From assembly GCF_024741135.1 (NCBI RefSeq), contig NZ_JANSUY010000022.1, positions 1 to 64,000 of the forward strand: a stretch of 64,000 nt of DNA. Reading direction: 5' to 3'. This DNA comes from Aquiflexum gelatinilyticum (lineage in GTDB: Bacteria; Bacteroidota; Bacteroidia; Cytophagales; Cyclobacteriaceae). Shown here one piece after another: positions 44,903 through 54,332 of this stretch (position 1 is its first letter; every line of letters starts with the position of its first letter). The position numbers and the translations under genes were made by a program. A model generated the notes under the pieces. The model was given only the letters and a program-made list of their open reading frames with translations. It was not told the origin of the DNA and made no database searches.

Positions 44903-45304
44903 TTATTTGGCTTTCATTTTGTTTCCTTTGGAATCATGTGTGACTTCGGCTAAGCCAAGTCTTTCCATCAAAGGAGGAATATACATTCCGAATCGTCCAC
45001 GCAAGCCTTTTTTTAACCCATACCAGCCACCGATTGGATTGGATTCAGAGCGGCCCCAAGCTTCAACTGTACCTTCTTTGGCAGGTTTTTGTTCGTCTGC
45101 GCTTCCCAATTCTATCCAATCACCATTCGATTTAAGCATTTGGTGTAGGTCATTTAAGCATCGGAAATCATATAAAAGTGTTGTTTTTCCTACAACACAT
45201 ACGATGACTTCTTTACCTTCTTTGACATCCAAATACATTTCATATTCAGATGTCAGTGGGGGAGTTTTAAGTTTCCAAGGGTTGTTTTTTGTGCCTTCTT
45301 CCAT
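44903..45304 (-). CDS. Conserved small soluble protein (DUF6855-like)
   Basis: The 133-residue protein has no signal peptide or membrane helix. It reads KNNPWKLKTPPLTSEYEMYL, then VVGKTTLLYDFRCLNDLHQ, WIELGSADEQKPAKEGTVE and GGWYGLKKGLRGRFGMYIPP. The last two blocks look highly conserved, and from memory such proteins occur across many phyla as DUF6855. The glycine-rich basic stretch could bind nucleic acid or a phosphate, but this is a guess. It appears to be a single-gene unit. Confidence 0.7.
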   Translation of the reverse strand: MEEGTKNNPWKLKTPPLTSEYEMYLDVKEGKEVIVCVVGKTTLLYDFRCLNDLHQMLKSNGDWIELGSADEQKPAKEGTVEAWGRSESNPIGGWYGLKKGLRGRFGMYIPPLMERLGLAEVTHDSKGNKMKAK

Positions 45305-45431
45305 TTTGGGTCTTTTCTAGTGGTTTAATCCAATGAACTTAAATGAATTAAAAACCGGATTGATGGCTATTGGTACCTTTTTTTTCCTATTTTGAATATT
45401 TGTTAACGAAAGATATCCTTAAACACTAATA

Positions 45432-46208
45432 TCAAAAGTCATATTTGATGTTCTCAGGAAGTTTTTCAACCACCAACTTCATCCATTCTCCATTGACTTT
45501 GATGACCACGATATTGTTGTCTTTGTCGTAAAACATGGTGCCGTTTTCACTTTCTTTTAGTGCTTTGTGATTGACATATTTAGCGCTTTCTTCAAAATTC
45601 ACTTCTGCATCGCCTTTTGGTTCTTCTTCTCTCAAATCCTCTTTGCCAATGTTTCCCAAGGTAAGTGTGTTGGACAGTTTCAAAGAACCATAAAATATTG
45701 CCTTGTCCCTGCTAAAAAGAAAGGAATGTTGCCTGACATCTGAACCAATCCTAAACCAATTATAAGCAAGTTCTGAATGGTTGTATTCTGTTCCGTAATA
45801 ATACAGTTCAGCTACCGGTTTATCATTTTCGACATGCTTGTTGAGCAACAGGGTAATACGGGATTTGTCATCTTTGGCATATCCTTCAAAAACATGGAAT
45901 CCCCACCTTTTTCTATTTCTTTCTATCTCATTTCCACGGACCTGTATCATGTATGGTGTGCTGAGGATACCATTTACCGTGGTGTAAATTGGCGTAAGCT
46001 TGGGATCGAAACCAAAATTATAGCCCCGAAATTGCCAATTTGCCCAAGTGGTATCAATATCAGAATAGAGTTCTGTTCGGAAATTATTGGAATTTTCCGA
46101 AGCTTTTTCAAGTTTGAAGTATTTGCTTCGGTCAATTTTAGAAGAGGTTTGAGCAAAGGAAATGTGCATCACAAATGCGAATAGGATTAACAATAGGAAG
46201 GATTTCAT
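45432..46208 (-). CDS. Secreted protein of unknown function
   Basis: The frame opens at 46250, but the ATG at 46208 (MKSFLLLILFAFVMHISFAQ) places a signal peptide at the N-terminus and gives 258 residues. The mature part is polar and beta-rich, with WANWQFRGYNFGFD, YMIQVRGNEIERNRKRWGFH and a C-terminal GTMFYDKDNNIVVIKVNGEW. I do not recognise a family. It should be periplasmic or surface-exposed. Neighbours give no clue. Confidence 0.65.
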   Translation of the reverse strand: MKSFLLLILFAFVMHISFAQTSSKIDRSKYFKLEKASENSNNFRTELYSDIDTTWANWQFRGYNFGFDPKLTPIYTTVNGILSTPYMIQVRGNEIERNRKRWGFHVFEGYAKDDKSRITLLLNKHVENDKPVAELYYYGTEYNHSELAYNWFRIGSDVRQHSFLFSRDKAIFYGSLKLSNTLTLGNIGKEDLREEEPKGDAEVNFEESAKYVNHKALKESENGTMFYDKDNNIVVIKVNGEWMKLVVEKLPENIKYDF

Positions 46209-46343
46209 AAGATGGGTTTTAAATTTTCTAATTAAGATAGGATATACCATTCGAAATTCTCAAAAAATCATATACAATTAAGCTCAAGGCTTAATTTGTG
46301 AACTACAAAAAAATAAATGCTTTCTTATTTATAAAAAATAAAA

Positions 46344-47420
46344 TCAATTGAGAAGAAGATTTTTCCCAACCACAGGCTCAACCAATTTTCCTTTGATAGA
46401 TTCTTTATTGGATACCAAGACATCCCAAGGTTCCATCCTAGGTTCATCTGAAAGGTTAAAAGTGCCAAAATGCATGGGGACAAAATATTTCCCTTCCAAG
46501 GTATTGAATGCATCAATTGCGTCTTTTGGGCTGATATGGGCTTGGTGCATAAACCACTCCGGCTTGTAAGCCCCGACTCCCATCAGGCAAAAATCAGGTG
46601 TTCCAAGGGTATTTTTGATGTCTTCAAAATGCTCACCTTTACCGCTATCTCCCATAAAGAAAATGGACTGATCTCCGTTTTGGATGTAAAAACCTCCCCA
46701 AAGACTCTTGTTTTCATCAGTCAGCCATCGCCTGGACCAATGCCTACTCGGAACATAGGTGATCGTCAGACCACTATCCAAAAGCGAATACTGTTGATAC
46801 CATCCTGCTTCTTCGATTTCATGACCGTTGGTCCAACCTTTAATTACACTTTCAAGACCCAAACCTGTCAGGATTTTCAGGGAAGGATTGGCGTTGGTCA
46901 GGTATTTAATCGAGTTTTCATCACAATGGTCCCGATGATTATGCGACAATAGGATATAATCGAGTTTGGGCATTTTTTCCAAAGGAAACGGCAAAGGGCT
47001 CTCTCTTTTCAGAAAAGTATTATCGATGAGAAGCGGATCTGTTAGGAAAACTTTTCCTTGGATTCTCATCAGGTACGAAGCATGTCCCAACCAAATAAGG
47101 TAGTCTTCTTGACCAAGAAAGACAGTGGAATCGAATTCCACTGTCAAAAACCTGGTTTCTGCTTTCTTCTCTGCTTTCTGTGGATTTTTGCTAGTTTGCC
47201 ATTTCAATACATCTCCAAAACTTGATTCAAATGGCTGGTACAGATTTACAAATCTTCCATTGTCATCCAATGGATTTCCTTTCCAGTCATCATTGGGTTT
47301 GATGGTAGTAAGTTGTGGATTTGAGGTGAATTTAGGTTTCATAGGTGCATCATCTTCATTTTTTAGGAAAATGAAAATCAATGGAATCAGTAAAACCAGA
47401 AGGTAGGATTTCTTTTTCAT
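46344..47420 (-). CDS. MBL-fold metallo-hydrolase, NAPE-PLD/UlaG-like
   Basis: The 358-residue protein begins with a hydrophobic segment (SYLLVLLIPLIFIFL) that may be an uncleaved anchor. The metallo-beta-lactamase fold follows: LIWLGHASYLMRIQG (about 118-132), the metal motif ILLSHNHRDHCD (about 170), FFMGDSGKGEHF, and the late VPMHFGTFNLSDEP. The SHNHRDH motif and GHASYL pattern resemble N-acyl-phosphatidylethanolamine phospholipase D and UlaG-type lactonases. A phosphodiesterase or lactonase activity in the envelope is inferred. The ACP-like gene ends 36 bases downstream of its start, in the same orientation. Confidence 0.8.
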   Translation of the reverse strand: MKKKSYLLVLLIPLIFIFLKNEDDAPMKPKFTSNPQLTTIKPNDDWKGNPLDDNGRFVNLYQPFESSFGDVLKWQTSKNPQKAEKKAETRFLTVEFDSTVFLGQEDYLIWLGHASYLMRIQGKVFLTDPLLIDNTFLKRESPLPFPLEKMPKLDYILLSHNHRDHCDENSIKYLTNANPSLKILTGLGLESVIKGWTNGHEIEEAGWYQQYSLLDSGLTITYVPSRHWSRRWLTDENKSLWGGFYIQNGDQSIFFMGDSGKGEHFEDIKNTLGTPDFCLMGVGAYKPEWFMHQAHISPKDAIDAFNTLEGKYFVPMHFGTFNLSDEPRMEPWDVLVSNKESIKGKLVEPVVGKNLLLN

Positions 47421-47456
47421 TGCTTCATTGACCCAACAGCTTAACTGAAGGAAAGT

Positions 47457-47690
47457 TTATGCTGCCAATAATTCCTGAAGCAATTCAGATGGGGTTTCTA
47501 AAAGTGCTATTTTTTCTTCTTCCAGGATTTTGTTGAGTTCAAGTTCCAACTCGAAGATCAAGCCATCCACATAGACTTTGTCCATGTGGAGTTCTTTGTA
47601 AAAATTAGCCGACTTTTGTTTTCCTGACAATGGGATGCCATAGCTTCGGAATACACCGATCGCCTTTTTCATGTTTGAAATTTTGTTCAT
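47457..47690 (-). CDS. Acyl-carrier-protein-like small protein lacking the attachment serine
   Basis: The 77-residue protein (ATG at 47690; another at 47672 is possible) resembles an acyl carrier protein in its second half: FYKELHMDKVYVDGLIFELE corresponds to the FxxDLGxDSLxxxELxxxLE region of ACPs, and KILEEEKIALLETPSELLQ to the third helix and its end. The serine that would carry phosphopantetheine is replaced by lysine (MDKV for LDSL). If related to ACPs, it cannot carry a pantetheine arm and may only bind a partner. The similarity is by eye and may be convergent. It precedes the MBL-fold gene on the same strand with a 36-base gap. Confidence 0.6.
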   Translation of the reverse strand: MNKISNMKKAIGVFRSYGIPLSGKQKSANFYKELHMDKVYVDGLIFELELELNKILEEEKIALLETPSELLQELLAA

Positions 47691-47872
47691 GGTGGGTAGA
47701 GGTTTTAAATAATAATTGGTTTGTTTATATTTTTTCAATTCAAAGTCTTACACACATTCTAAGCTGGAATTCCGATAACTTGTTCTCTCTATGAAATTTT
47801 TTACTTTTTAATCAACAATTTTCACTGAATTGCGGTCACTGTTTTTCTGAAAACTGATCCCTGAAATACTGC

Positions 47873-50800
47873 TTACTGAATTCTAGGTGGTAATAACTTA
47901 TAGACAACCGGGGTCACGATCCTAGATAAGACAGTCGAACTGATCAATCCCCCTATGAGCACTATTGCAAGAGGTGATATCAACGGGTTAGTTGACCAAG
48001 CGATTGGCATCAGGCCGCCAATAGCAGTAAGGGTGGTCAATACTATCGGTAAAAACCTAATTTCTCCCGCTTCCCGTATGGCTGCGTCGAGTGACTTTCC
48101 TTCTGCCCGGAGTTGGTTGGTAAAGTCTACAAGCAAAATAGAATTCTTCACCTCAATTCCTGCCAAAGCGATCAAACCGATGATCGCAACGAATGATAGC
48201 GAGTTTCCGGTAATCCATAAGGCCGCCAACGCACCGACCATTCCCAACGGAATCACGGATAATACGATGATTGTACTCTTAAAGGTTTTAAATAACAATA
48301 TCAAAACTGCGATGAAGAGGAAAACCGTAACGATAATCACCGTCTGAAAACCGCCAAAAGACTCTTCTCTTGTCTCGGCTTCGCCTGCCATTTTGAAATT
48401 ATAACCTTCCGGCATGGTAACTTTTTCTACTTTGGCACTTACTTCATTGATAACCCTATCTGCCAAAAAACCCTCTTGCACAAAAGCCGTGACGGAAACT
48501 GTACGGGTTTTGTTGTAGTGGCTGATGAGAAGCGGGGAACTTTCAAATTCCAGATCTGCAATCTGCTCAATGGGAATGGCGGCACCTTGATTGTTGTTTA
48601 TAAAAAGTTTGTTAAAACTTATTAAAGAGGCCCTTTCTTCCTTTGGACTGGTGACAATGATCTCTTTTTGGTCACCGTTGGCATCAGAATAGGAACCCAA
48701 TTTCAGTCCTGCTACAGCTAACCTTACTGTGCGGTCTACTTCCATGATGTTGATTCCCAAAGACCTTGCTTTTTCTTTTTGGATTGCGACTTTGATGTCA
48801 GTTTTAAGATTGCTGACAGGATTGTTGATATAGATGGTTCCTGGAGTTTCCTGAATCAGTTTTTCAACTTTAGCGGAAATGACCCTTAGACTATCGAGGT
48901 TTTCTCCGGAAAGGCGCACTTCAACAGGTGCTGTAACCGGGGGCCCCTGTTCAAAGTTTTTGACTTCAATTTTTGCCCCAGGAAAAGTGTTGAACTGGCT
49001 TCTGAGGGATTCTGTAATCCTGACTTTTTCTTTTACTGAGGAATTGGGGTCCAACTGTACAAAAATCTGCGCAAAATCAGTCCTTTCATTTTCCGGAATT
49101 ACGTTGTAATAAATCCTTGGATTTCCTTTTCCCACATTGGTGGAGAAAAATTGGATTTCAGGAATGTCTTTAAGGACTGCTTCCACTTTTTTTGTAACCG
49201 CATCAGTTTCTCCGATTTTGGTTTGGATCGGAGTGATGATGTTGACCAGGAATTGTGGCTTTTCTGAAGCAGGAAAAAGGCTGAAGCCAATAACAGGAAA
49301 CAAAGCCATTGATGAAGCGAATACAACAAGAGCAATGACTAAGGTTTGAACTGGTTTTCTTAAAGATCTTTCTAACAGAGGAGCATAACTTACAGAAATC
49401 GCTTTTTGTAGTGACCGCAAGAATAGATTTCCCTGATGGCCTTCAACATGTTCTTTCAAAATTCTGCTCGAAAGGAAGGGAATTATTGTAAGAGAAACAA
49501 ACATCGATGCCAATACACTAGTAATGACAGCTATTGGAAGACTTCTGATGAAATCTCCTGAACCTTCCGGAAGGAAAACCAAAGGCATGAAGGCAATGAT
49601 CAATGTGATGGTACAACCTATTACAGACAGACCGATCTGTTTGGTCCCCAACAGCGTAGCTTCCATCCTTGAATGCCCTTCCCGAATCCAACGCTCAATA
49701 TTTTCAACAACGACGATGCTGTCATCTACCAATAAGCCGAGGGCTACTACAAGTCCGACAATACTCAACTGATTGAGGCTATACCCTAAGGCATTGAGCA
49801 AAACCAAACCTATCGCTAATGATAGCGGTATGGATATCATGACTATTGCAGCTGCACGACCGCCGAGAGGCAGCAAAGTGATGGAAACCAAAAGAATCGC
49901 AATGACAAAGTCAAAACCTAGCCCGCCCAATCTTTTGTTGACAAATTCAGCTTGATCAAAAGCCAAAACCATGTCAATATTGGAAGGAAGGCTGGTTTTG
50001 AATTTTTCCAATACTGGAAGGTATTGCTCCTGAACCTGAGAAATATTACTGCCTTCTTTTAGTGCAGCGTTGACAAAAACTGTCCTGTATCCATTCAATC
50101 TAGTGATGTGTTTGTTTTCCTCATAGTCAAAATGGACGTCAGCAATATCCTTGAGAGCCACATTTCTTCCTTGGAAAGCAATGACCTGCGTATTGGCGAT
50201 TTCCTCGAGGTCTTTATAATCTCCGGAGGTTTTTACATTGAAAGCCTTGTTTCCTGCCTCAATAGTTCCACCGGGAATATTACCAATTTCACTTTGGATG
50301 CTCCCGAGTACTGCCTGGACAGGAATGTTCATTCGGGCCATTTGGTCTAAGTGAAGGTCTATCCTGACTATTTCGTTGGGAAGCCCAAAGATTTCTACTT
50401 CCTTGAGGGCATTGACTTTTTCAAGTTCTTCCTGTAACCTTTCGGCATATTTCTTCAGGTTTTCTCTGGAACTGTTTTCACTTATCAGTCCAATCTGAAG
50501 GATGTTGACATTGGAAGGTGAAACCTTATTGACATCTATGCTATATATGTCCTGAGGCAATTCATTCCTCATACTGTTGATTTCACGGACGAGTTCTTGA
50601 TACTTGTCATTCACATTTGACTCATATTTGTAATCCACATTGAGCACTGCAACACCGTCAGAAATGGTGGTTTTGATTTTCTTAATATCCTCAAGGGCAT
50701 AGATTCTTTTTTCTAAAGGGTCCACCACCAACTCTTCCATATCTGCAGGGCTAGTTCCCGGATATACTACAATTACAGGAAATTGCGGTCCGTCAGTAGC

Positions 50801-50914
50801 AGGATCCTCACTTCTTGGCATGTTCAAAAATGTCGTCAACCCCAATGCGATCGTCATCAGGAAAATAACCAGGGTAAACTGGTAGTTTTTTACTGCAAAA
50901 TTAGAAATACGCAT
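47873..50914 (-). CDS. RND efflux transporter, permease subunit (AcrB family)
   Basis: This 1013-residue protein has twelve membrane helices in the RND arrangement (1 + large periplasmic loop + 6 + loop + 5). The proton-relay aspartates lie in VALGLLVDDSIVVVENIERW (about 390-410), and the lysine in AGIEVKNSILLVDFTNQLR. The periplasmic porter domains and LPQDIYSIDVNKVSP, IPGGTIEAG fit the AcrB/MexB-like drug-exporter group. It exports substrates across the outer membrane with the adaptor and TolC encoded just upstream. The gap to the adaptor gene is 1 base. Specificity cannot be inferred. Confidence 0.93.
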   Translation of the reverse strand: MRISNFAVKNYQFTLVIFLMTIALGLTTFLNMPRSEDPATDGPQFPVIVVYPGTSPADMEELVVDPLEKRIYALEDIKKIKTTISDGVAVLNVDYKYESNVNDKYQELVREINSMRNELPQDIYSIDVNKVSPSNVNILQIGLISENSSRENLKKYAERLQEELEKVNALKEVEIFGLPNEIVRIDLHLDQMARMNIPVQAVLGSIQSEIGNIPGGTIEAGNKAFNVKTSGDYKDLEEIANTQVIAFQGRNVALKDIADVHFDYEENKHITRLNGYRTVFVNAALKEGSNISQVQEQYLPVLEKFKTSLPSNIDMVLAFDQAEFVNKRLGGLGFDFVIAILLVSITLLPLGGRAAAIVMISIPLSLAIGLVLLNALGYSLNQLSIVGLVVALGLLVDDSIVVVENIERWIREGHSRMEATLLGTKQIGLSVIGCTITLIIAFMPLVFLPEGSGDFIRSLPIAVITSVLASMFVSLTIIPFLSSRILKEHVEGHQGNLFLRSLQKAISVSYAPLLERSLRKPVQTLVIALVVFASSMALFPVIGFSLFPASEKPQFLVNIITPIQTKIGETDAVTKKVEAVLKDIPEIQFFSTNVGKGNPRIYYNVIPENERTDFAQIFVQLDPNSSVKEKVRITESLRSQFNTFPGAKIEVKNFEQGPPVTAPVEVRLSGENLDSLRVISAKVEKLIQETPGTIYINNPVSNLKTDIKVAIQKEKARSLGINIMEVDRTVRLAVAGLKLGSYSDANGDQKEIIVTSPKEERASLISFNKLFINNNQGAAIPIEQIADLEFESSPLLISHYNKTRTVSVTAFVQEGFLADRVINEVSAKVEKVTMPEGYNFKMAGEAETREESFGGFQTVIIVTVFLFIAVLILLFKTFKSTIIVLSVIPLGMVGALAALWITGNSLSFVAIIGLIALAGIEVKNSILLVDFTNQLRAEGKSLDAAIREAGEIRFLPIVLTTLTAIGGLMPIAWSTNPLISPLAIVLIGGLISSTVLSRIVTPVVYKLLPPRIQ

Positions 50915-50915
50915 A

Positions 50916-51971
50916 TCAGTCTTGGATTGAAATAGGAGATAGGTCTGTCAAATAGGCACTTCCTGAAACGATCAGCTTGGAATATCCTTCCAACCCTTCG
51001 GTAATCTGTACTTTATCGGGATAGATTTTACCGATTTTGACACTTACTTTTTGGGCAGTTTTCCCATCATTTGTTACAAAGACAAATCCCTTACCGGAAT
51101 TGGCATCCAAGATGGATTCATAGGGGACAAACCATGTTTGTTGACTTGTTTCTGATAGGACCTTTGCAGTTCCAAACATACCGGAAGCAAGATAATCAGG
51201 AGCTTTTTCTGTGAATTCAATTTCCACCTGATAGGTGCCTGTCGTCGGATCGGCGACTTTTGACTTTCTTTTTACCTTGCCTGTATATAATTTCTCTGGT
51301 TCGACAGGAGTTGAGATATTGACCTTATCACCTTCTTTGACCATGGCCCATTCTTTGTCACTTAAAGAGACCTTCAGCTTCCAGCTTCCTTTCCCGGATC
51401 CGTTGGTCTGAAAAACCGGTGAACCTGGCGCTATCTGCTGTCCGGGATTGACAAATTTTTTCAGCACATTTCCATTGCTGATTGCTCTGATCTGAGAGTA
51501 GTCTTGGTTGAATCTGGCAGCCTCTAGGCTTTCCGCAGCAATGTCCAATGCTGTTTTGCTGTTTTGAGCCTGTTCGACTGTAGCGACAGAGTCAGCCAAA
51601 AGTCTTTGTACCCTTTCATAGTCTCTTTTAGCTTTTTCATAGCCTAACCGGGCTTGATTCACAGCAGTGTTGATTTCGGTTAGGTCCAAAGTTGCCAAGA
51701 GTTGGCCTTTTCGGATAACATCGCCTTCCGACACCAAAACCTGTGATATGATGCCGCCGGTTTTGAAAGAAAGCATGGTCTCGTCATCGGTAGTGAATTG
51801 GCCTGTGGCATCGATTTCAAGGTTCCCTTCGGAGACAGATATTTGCTTGATTTTGACAGGTATCTCTCCGGTTGGGATTTCGGTATTCATCGAATTTCCT
51901 TTCGTGCCGCAGCCTTGGAGGAAAGTAATTCCTATGATAGGAAATAGGAGGTAGAGGAATGTGGATTTCAT
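50916..51971 (-). CDS. RND efflux periplasmic adaptor (membrane fusion protein), lipoprotein
   Basis: The 351-residue protein has a lipobox (FLQGC, cysteine about 21), a beta-barrel and lipoyl-like hairpin domain (KTGGIISQVLVSEGDVIRKG, about 70-90), an alpha-hairpin (YEKAKRDYERVQRLLADS), and a barrel (WKLKVSLSDKEWAMVKEGDK). This is the HlyD/AcrA-like adaptor that links permease to TolC. It lies 7 bases after the TolC gene and 1 base before the permease gene, so all three are translated from one transcript. Confidence 0.92.
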   Translation of the reverse strand: MKSTFLYLLFPIIGITFLQGCGTKGNSMNTEIPTGEIPVKIKQISVSEGNLEIDATGQFTTDDETMLSFKTGGIISQVLVSEGDVIRKGQLLATLDLTEINTAVNQARLGYEKAKRDYERVQRLLADSVATVEQAQNSKTALDIAAESLEAARFNQDYSQIRAISNGNVLKKFVNPGQQIAPGSPVFQTNGSGKGSWKLKVSLSDKEWAMVKEGDKVNISTPVEPEKLYTGKVKRKSKVADPTTGTYQVEIEFTEKAPDYLASGMFGTAKVLSETSQQTWFVPYESILDANSGKGFVFVTNDGKTAQKVSVKIGKIYPDKVQITEGLEGYSKLIVSGSAYLTDLSPISIQD

Positions 51972-51978
51972 GGTAGTA

Positions 51979-53334
51979 TCAGTTCAAAGTTTGTAGTTCT
52001 CTTTCAAGTTCGGCCACAGCGGAAAGCAGGCTGTAGTTAGCAATGGTGAGTTTCAATTCTGACAGTGTGAATTGGTTTCGGGCATCGATGAATTCTATCA
52101 AAGAATTGGTTCCTTCTTTATAGCCCCGATCAATCAACCTCAAGTATGCAGTGGCTGATCTTAGGTTTTGTTCGGCAGAGTATTTTGCCGCTTCTGCCGC
52201 TTTGATGTTATTTTTTGCGGCTCGGATAGCCATTTCAATAGAATCATCCAAAAGCTCAGTCTGGTAAGTCAAATTTGTAATTTCATTTTTGGCTCTAGTG
52301 ATGGCATTCCTGTTTCTGCCGCCTTGGAATATCGGAAAGGACATGTTTACGCCAAGCATGAAATACCGGCTTTGATCGCTGACATCGAATTCAAAGCCTT
52401 GCATTCCAAAATCCGCAAAGGTGTTGAGTCTAGGTATGGCAAAATTCTGATTCATTCTCAAGGCTGTTTCCTGAATTCCTTTGGCCGTATTGATTTTGTG
52501 GATTTCAGCCCTGTCTGAGAAGTCTTCTTCCTGCATCAGGTTGTCAATTTCCATTTCATTGATGGACTGTGTCTCAAAAATGACTTCACTTTCGATAGGC
52601 CTATTGATCAGGAAGTTGACATAGTAGGCGGCATTTTTCATCCTGTTTTCCGCTTCAATGAGTTGTGAATTGATGTTTTCAACTTCACTTTCAGCCCTTA
52701 AAACCTGGGCAGGAAGGCCTTTTCCGTTGGCTAATAGGGATTTATTGTCTTTGAGATTTTGTTGGACAAGGATTTTTGATTCCTCCAAAATCTGCTTGGC
52801 AGTATAGGCTAGGCAATATTTGTAATAAGCTTGTTTGATATTTTTGGTCAGTTCGGCTTTATAGATCTCAATTTCAAATTCCTCAAGCCTCACCGATTGG
52901 TCACGGATCTGTTTGTTGAAGTGAAGGTCTGGGTTAATGACAGGGTAGGAGATGCGTACTCTTGCATCGTAAAAGTTATTTGCCAGGAATTGCTCTTCCA
53001 CGTTTTGTATCTGGGGAAATGCTTGCCTATCCAACAGTGTGTTTAAGGAGGAATAAACACCATTCAACAGGTCGCCGATCGGAAGGACAATAGCCCTACC
53101 TCCATCTGCCACCGTATATGTGGCTCCAAAATCAATTGAAGGAAGGAAAAAACTCTTGGCATCTTTCAAAGCCAATATGCTCTGATCCAAGGATATATTC
53201 TTTTCCTTTAAGACCAGATTGTTTTGCAGGCCCTCATCTAGGTAATTGTTAAGTACCGATTGGGATTGGACTTCCTCCAACATTCCAAAGAAAAGTAGGA
53301 AGCCGATAAAGAATTTTTTGTGGCTGTTTTCCAT
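51979..53334 (-). CDS. TolC-family outer-membrane efflux protein
   Basis: The frame opens at 53364, but that codon lies inside the operator palindrome; the ATG at 53334 (MENSHKKFFIGFLLFFGM) is preferred and gives 451 residues with a signal peptide. Two long alpha-helical repeats (ISLDQSILALKDAKSFFLPS, and AAKNNIKAAEAAKYSAEQNL near the C-terminus) with beta segments (IDFGATYTV, YFMLGVNMSFPIFQGG) form the TolC fold. It is the outer-membrane channel of the RND pump and the first gene of the efflux operon. The TetR operator at 53356-53372 sits 22-38 bases upstream of this start. Confidence 0.92.
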   Translation of the reverse strand: MENSHKKFFIGFLLFFGMLEEVQSQSVLNNYLDEGLQNNLVLKEKNISLDQSILALKDAKSFFLPSIDFGATYTVADGGRAIVLPIGDLLNGVYSSLNTLLDRQAFPQIQNVEEQFLANNFYDARVRISYPVINPDLHFNKQIRDQSVRLEEFEIEIYKAELTKNIKQAYYKYCLAYTAKQILEESKILVQQNLKDNKSLLANGKGLPAQVLRAESEVENINSQLIEAENRMKNAAYYVNFLINRPIESEVIFETQSINEMEIDNLMQEEDFSDRAEIHKINTAKGIQETALRMNQNFAIPRLNTFADFGMQGFEFDVSDQSRYFMLGVNMSFPIFQGGRNRNAITRAKNEITNLTYQTELLDDSIEMAIRAAKNNIKAAEAAKYSAEQNLRSATAYLRLIDRGYKEGTNSLIEFIDARNQFTLSELKLTIANYSLLSAVAELERELQTLN

Positions 53335-53355
53335 TTTATATTTTAATGTTAATTT

Positions 53356-53372
53356 AATGAACACTGTTTAAT
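53356..53372 (-). promoter_or_regulatory. Probable TetR operator before tolC
   Basis: On the minus strand the site reads ATTAAACAGTGTTCATT, an imperfect 17-base palindrome. It matches the site upstream of tetR (ATTAAACACTGTTCAAT) at 15 of 17 positions. The match continues into the following TTAAATT. It lies in the 55-base gap between tetR and tolC, where the efflux operon promoter should be. Confidence 0.65.
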
Positions 53373-53389
53373 GATACGATAAAAAAATA

Positions 53390-54007
53390 TCAGCTACGAT
53401 CCAAAATCAATAGAAAGGAGTTGTAGCTGTTTTCAATAATCTGATCAACTTCACCAACATCAAGCACATTTACCCTTTTTCTGATTTTCAGCGAAACCAT
53501 TCCGTGTACAGTAGACCAAATAAGGAAAGAGATTGCCTCGAGATGATGACCCTCAAAGTGCCCCTTTTGCATGCATTGATTGACTGTAGATCTTAATAAG
53601 TTAAAAGTAGAATCTCCTTCGATCCAACATAAGTCATCCCTTTTTACTACAAAATCTATGGGTGCTTCTATGATAAACATCAGGTCGTACATGTCAGCAT
53701 TTTCGAAAGCATATTGGATATAAATCCTTCCCATAGCCTTCAAGCGGCTCATTGGGTCTTCTACAGCACCCAGGATTTCCATTCTTTTCCTTAATTCCTG
53801 AAATCCTTCCTGATGCAATGCATAAAAAATCTCATTCTTATCCTGGAAATAATGGTAAATGATTCCTGGGCTGTATTCGATCTCATCAGCGATGTTCCGG
53901 ATAGAAGTTTTTTCAAAGCCTCTTTCAATAAAGAGTCTCTTTGCTGCTTTTAGGATTTGGTCCTTCAGCTCTTCTTTTTCCCGTATTTTTCTTTCGGCTA
54001 CGCCCAT
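53390..54007 (-). CDS. TetR/AcrR-family repressor of the efflux operon
   Basis: The frame opens at 54079, but that start lies inside the promoter; the ATG at 54007 (MGVAERKIREKEELKDQIL) gives 205 residues. The N-terminal helix-turn-helix is clear (ILKAAKRLFIERGFEKTSIR, NIADEIEYSPGIIYHYFQDK). The C-terminal ligand and dimer domain is variable, as usual. It most likely represses both itself and the RND pump operon downstream, through two matching palindromes at 53356-53372 and 54034-54050. The ligand is unknown. Confidence 0.9.
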   Translation of the reverse strand: MGVAERKIREKEELKDQILKAAKRLFIERGFEKTSIRNIADEIEYSPGIIYHYFQDKNEIFYALHQEGFQELRKRMEILGAVEDPMSRLKAMGRIYIQYAFENADMYDLMFIIEAPIDFVVKRDDLCWIEGDSTFNLLRSTVNQCMQKGHFEGHHLEAISFLIWSTVHGMVSLKIRKRVNVLDVGEVDQIIENSYNSFLLILDRS

Positions 54008-54024
54008 GATGATTTGTTGTACAA

Positions 54025-54057
54025 GCAAATTTAATTGAACAGTGTTTAATTTTCCAA
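54025..54057 (-). promoter_or_regulatory. tetR promoter with an embedded operator
   Basis: On the minus strand a TTG -33 element (54055-54057) is followed by the palindrome ATTAAACACTGTTCAAT (54034-54050) and then an exact TAAATTTGC -7 box (54025-54033). The operator sits exactly between -33 and -7, so repressor binding would block RNA polymerase. The leader to the ATG at 54007 would be about 12 bases. Confidence 0.7.
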
Positions 54058-54332
54058 ATATCCACCGGATTTTTTTCAAATTTTATTTAAGGACCAATCG
54101 AATTCTGTGATTTTTGGATAAGTTACATATTGCCTGATATCATCTTTGCTCAAATTTGATGGATTTAACCAATTCAGCTTATTAGCCCTTTTGATTTTCA
54201 AATTACTGTTTTTTACTCTAAATTGAAATTGCTTGAAAAGAGCCTTCCCTAATGTTTCGGCTTAAGTTCTCCTTTTCAATCAAATTCAGTCAAAAAAACA
54301 AATAACTTACAAACCAAAACCTTTAAATAACC

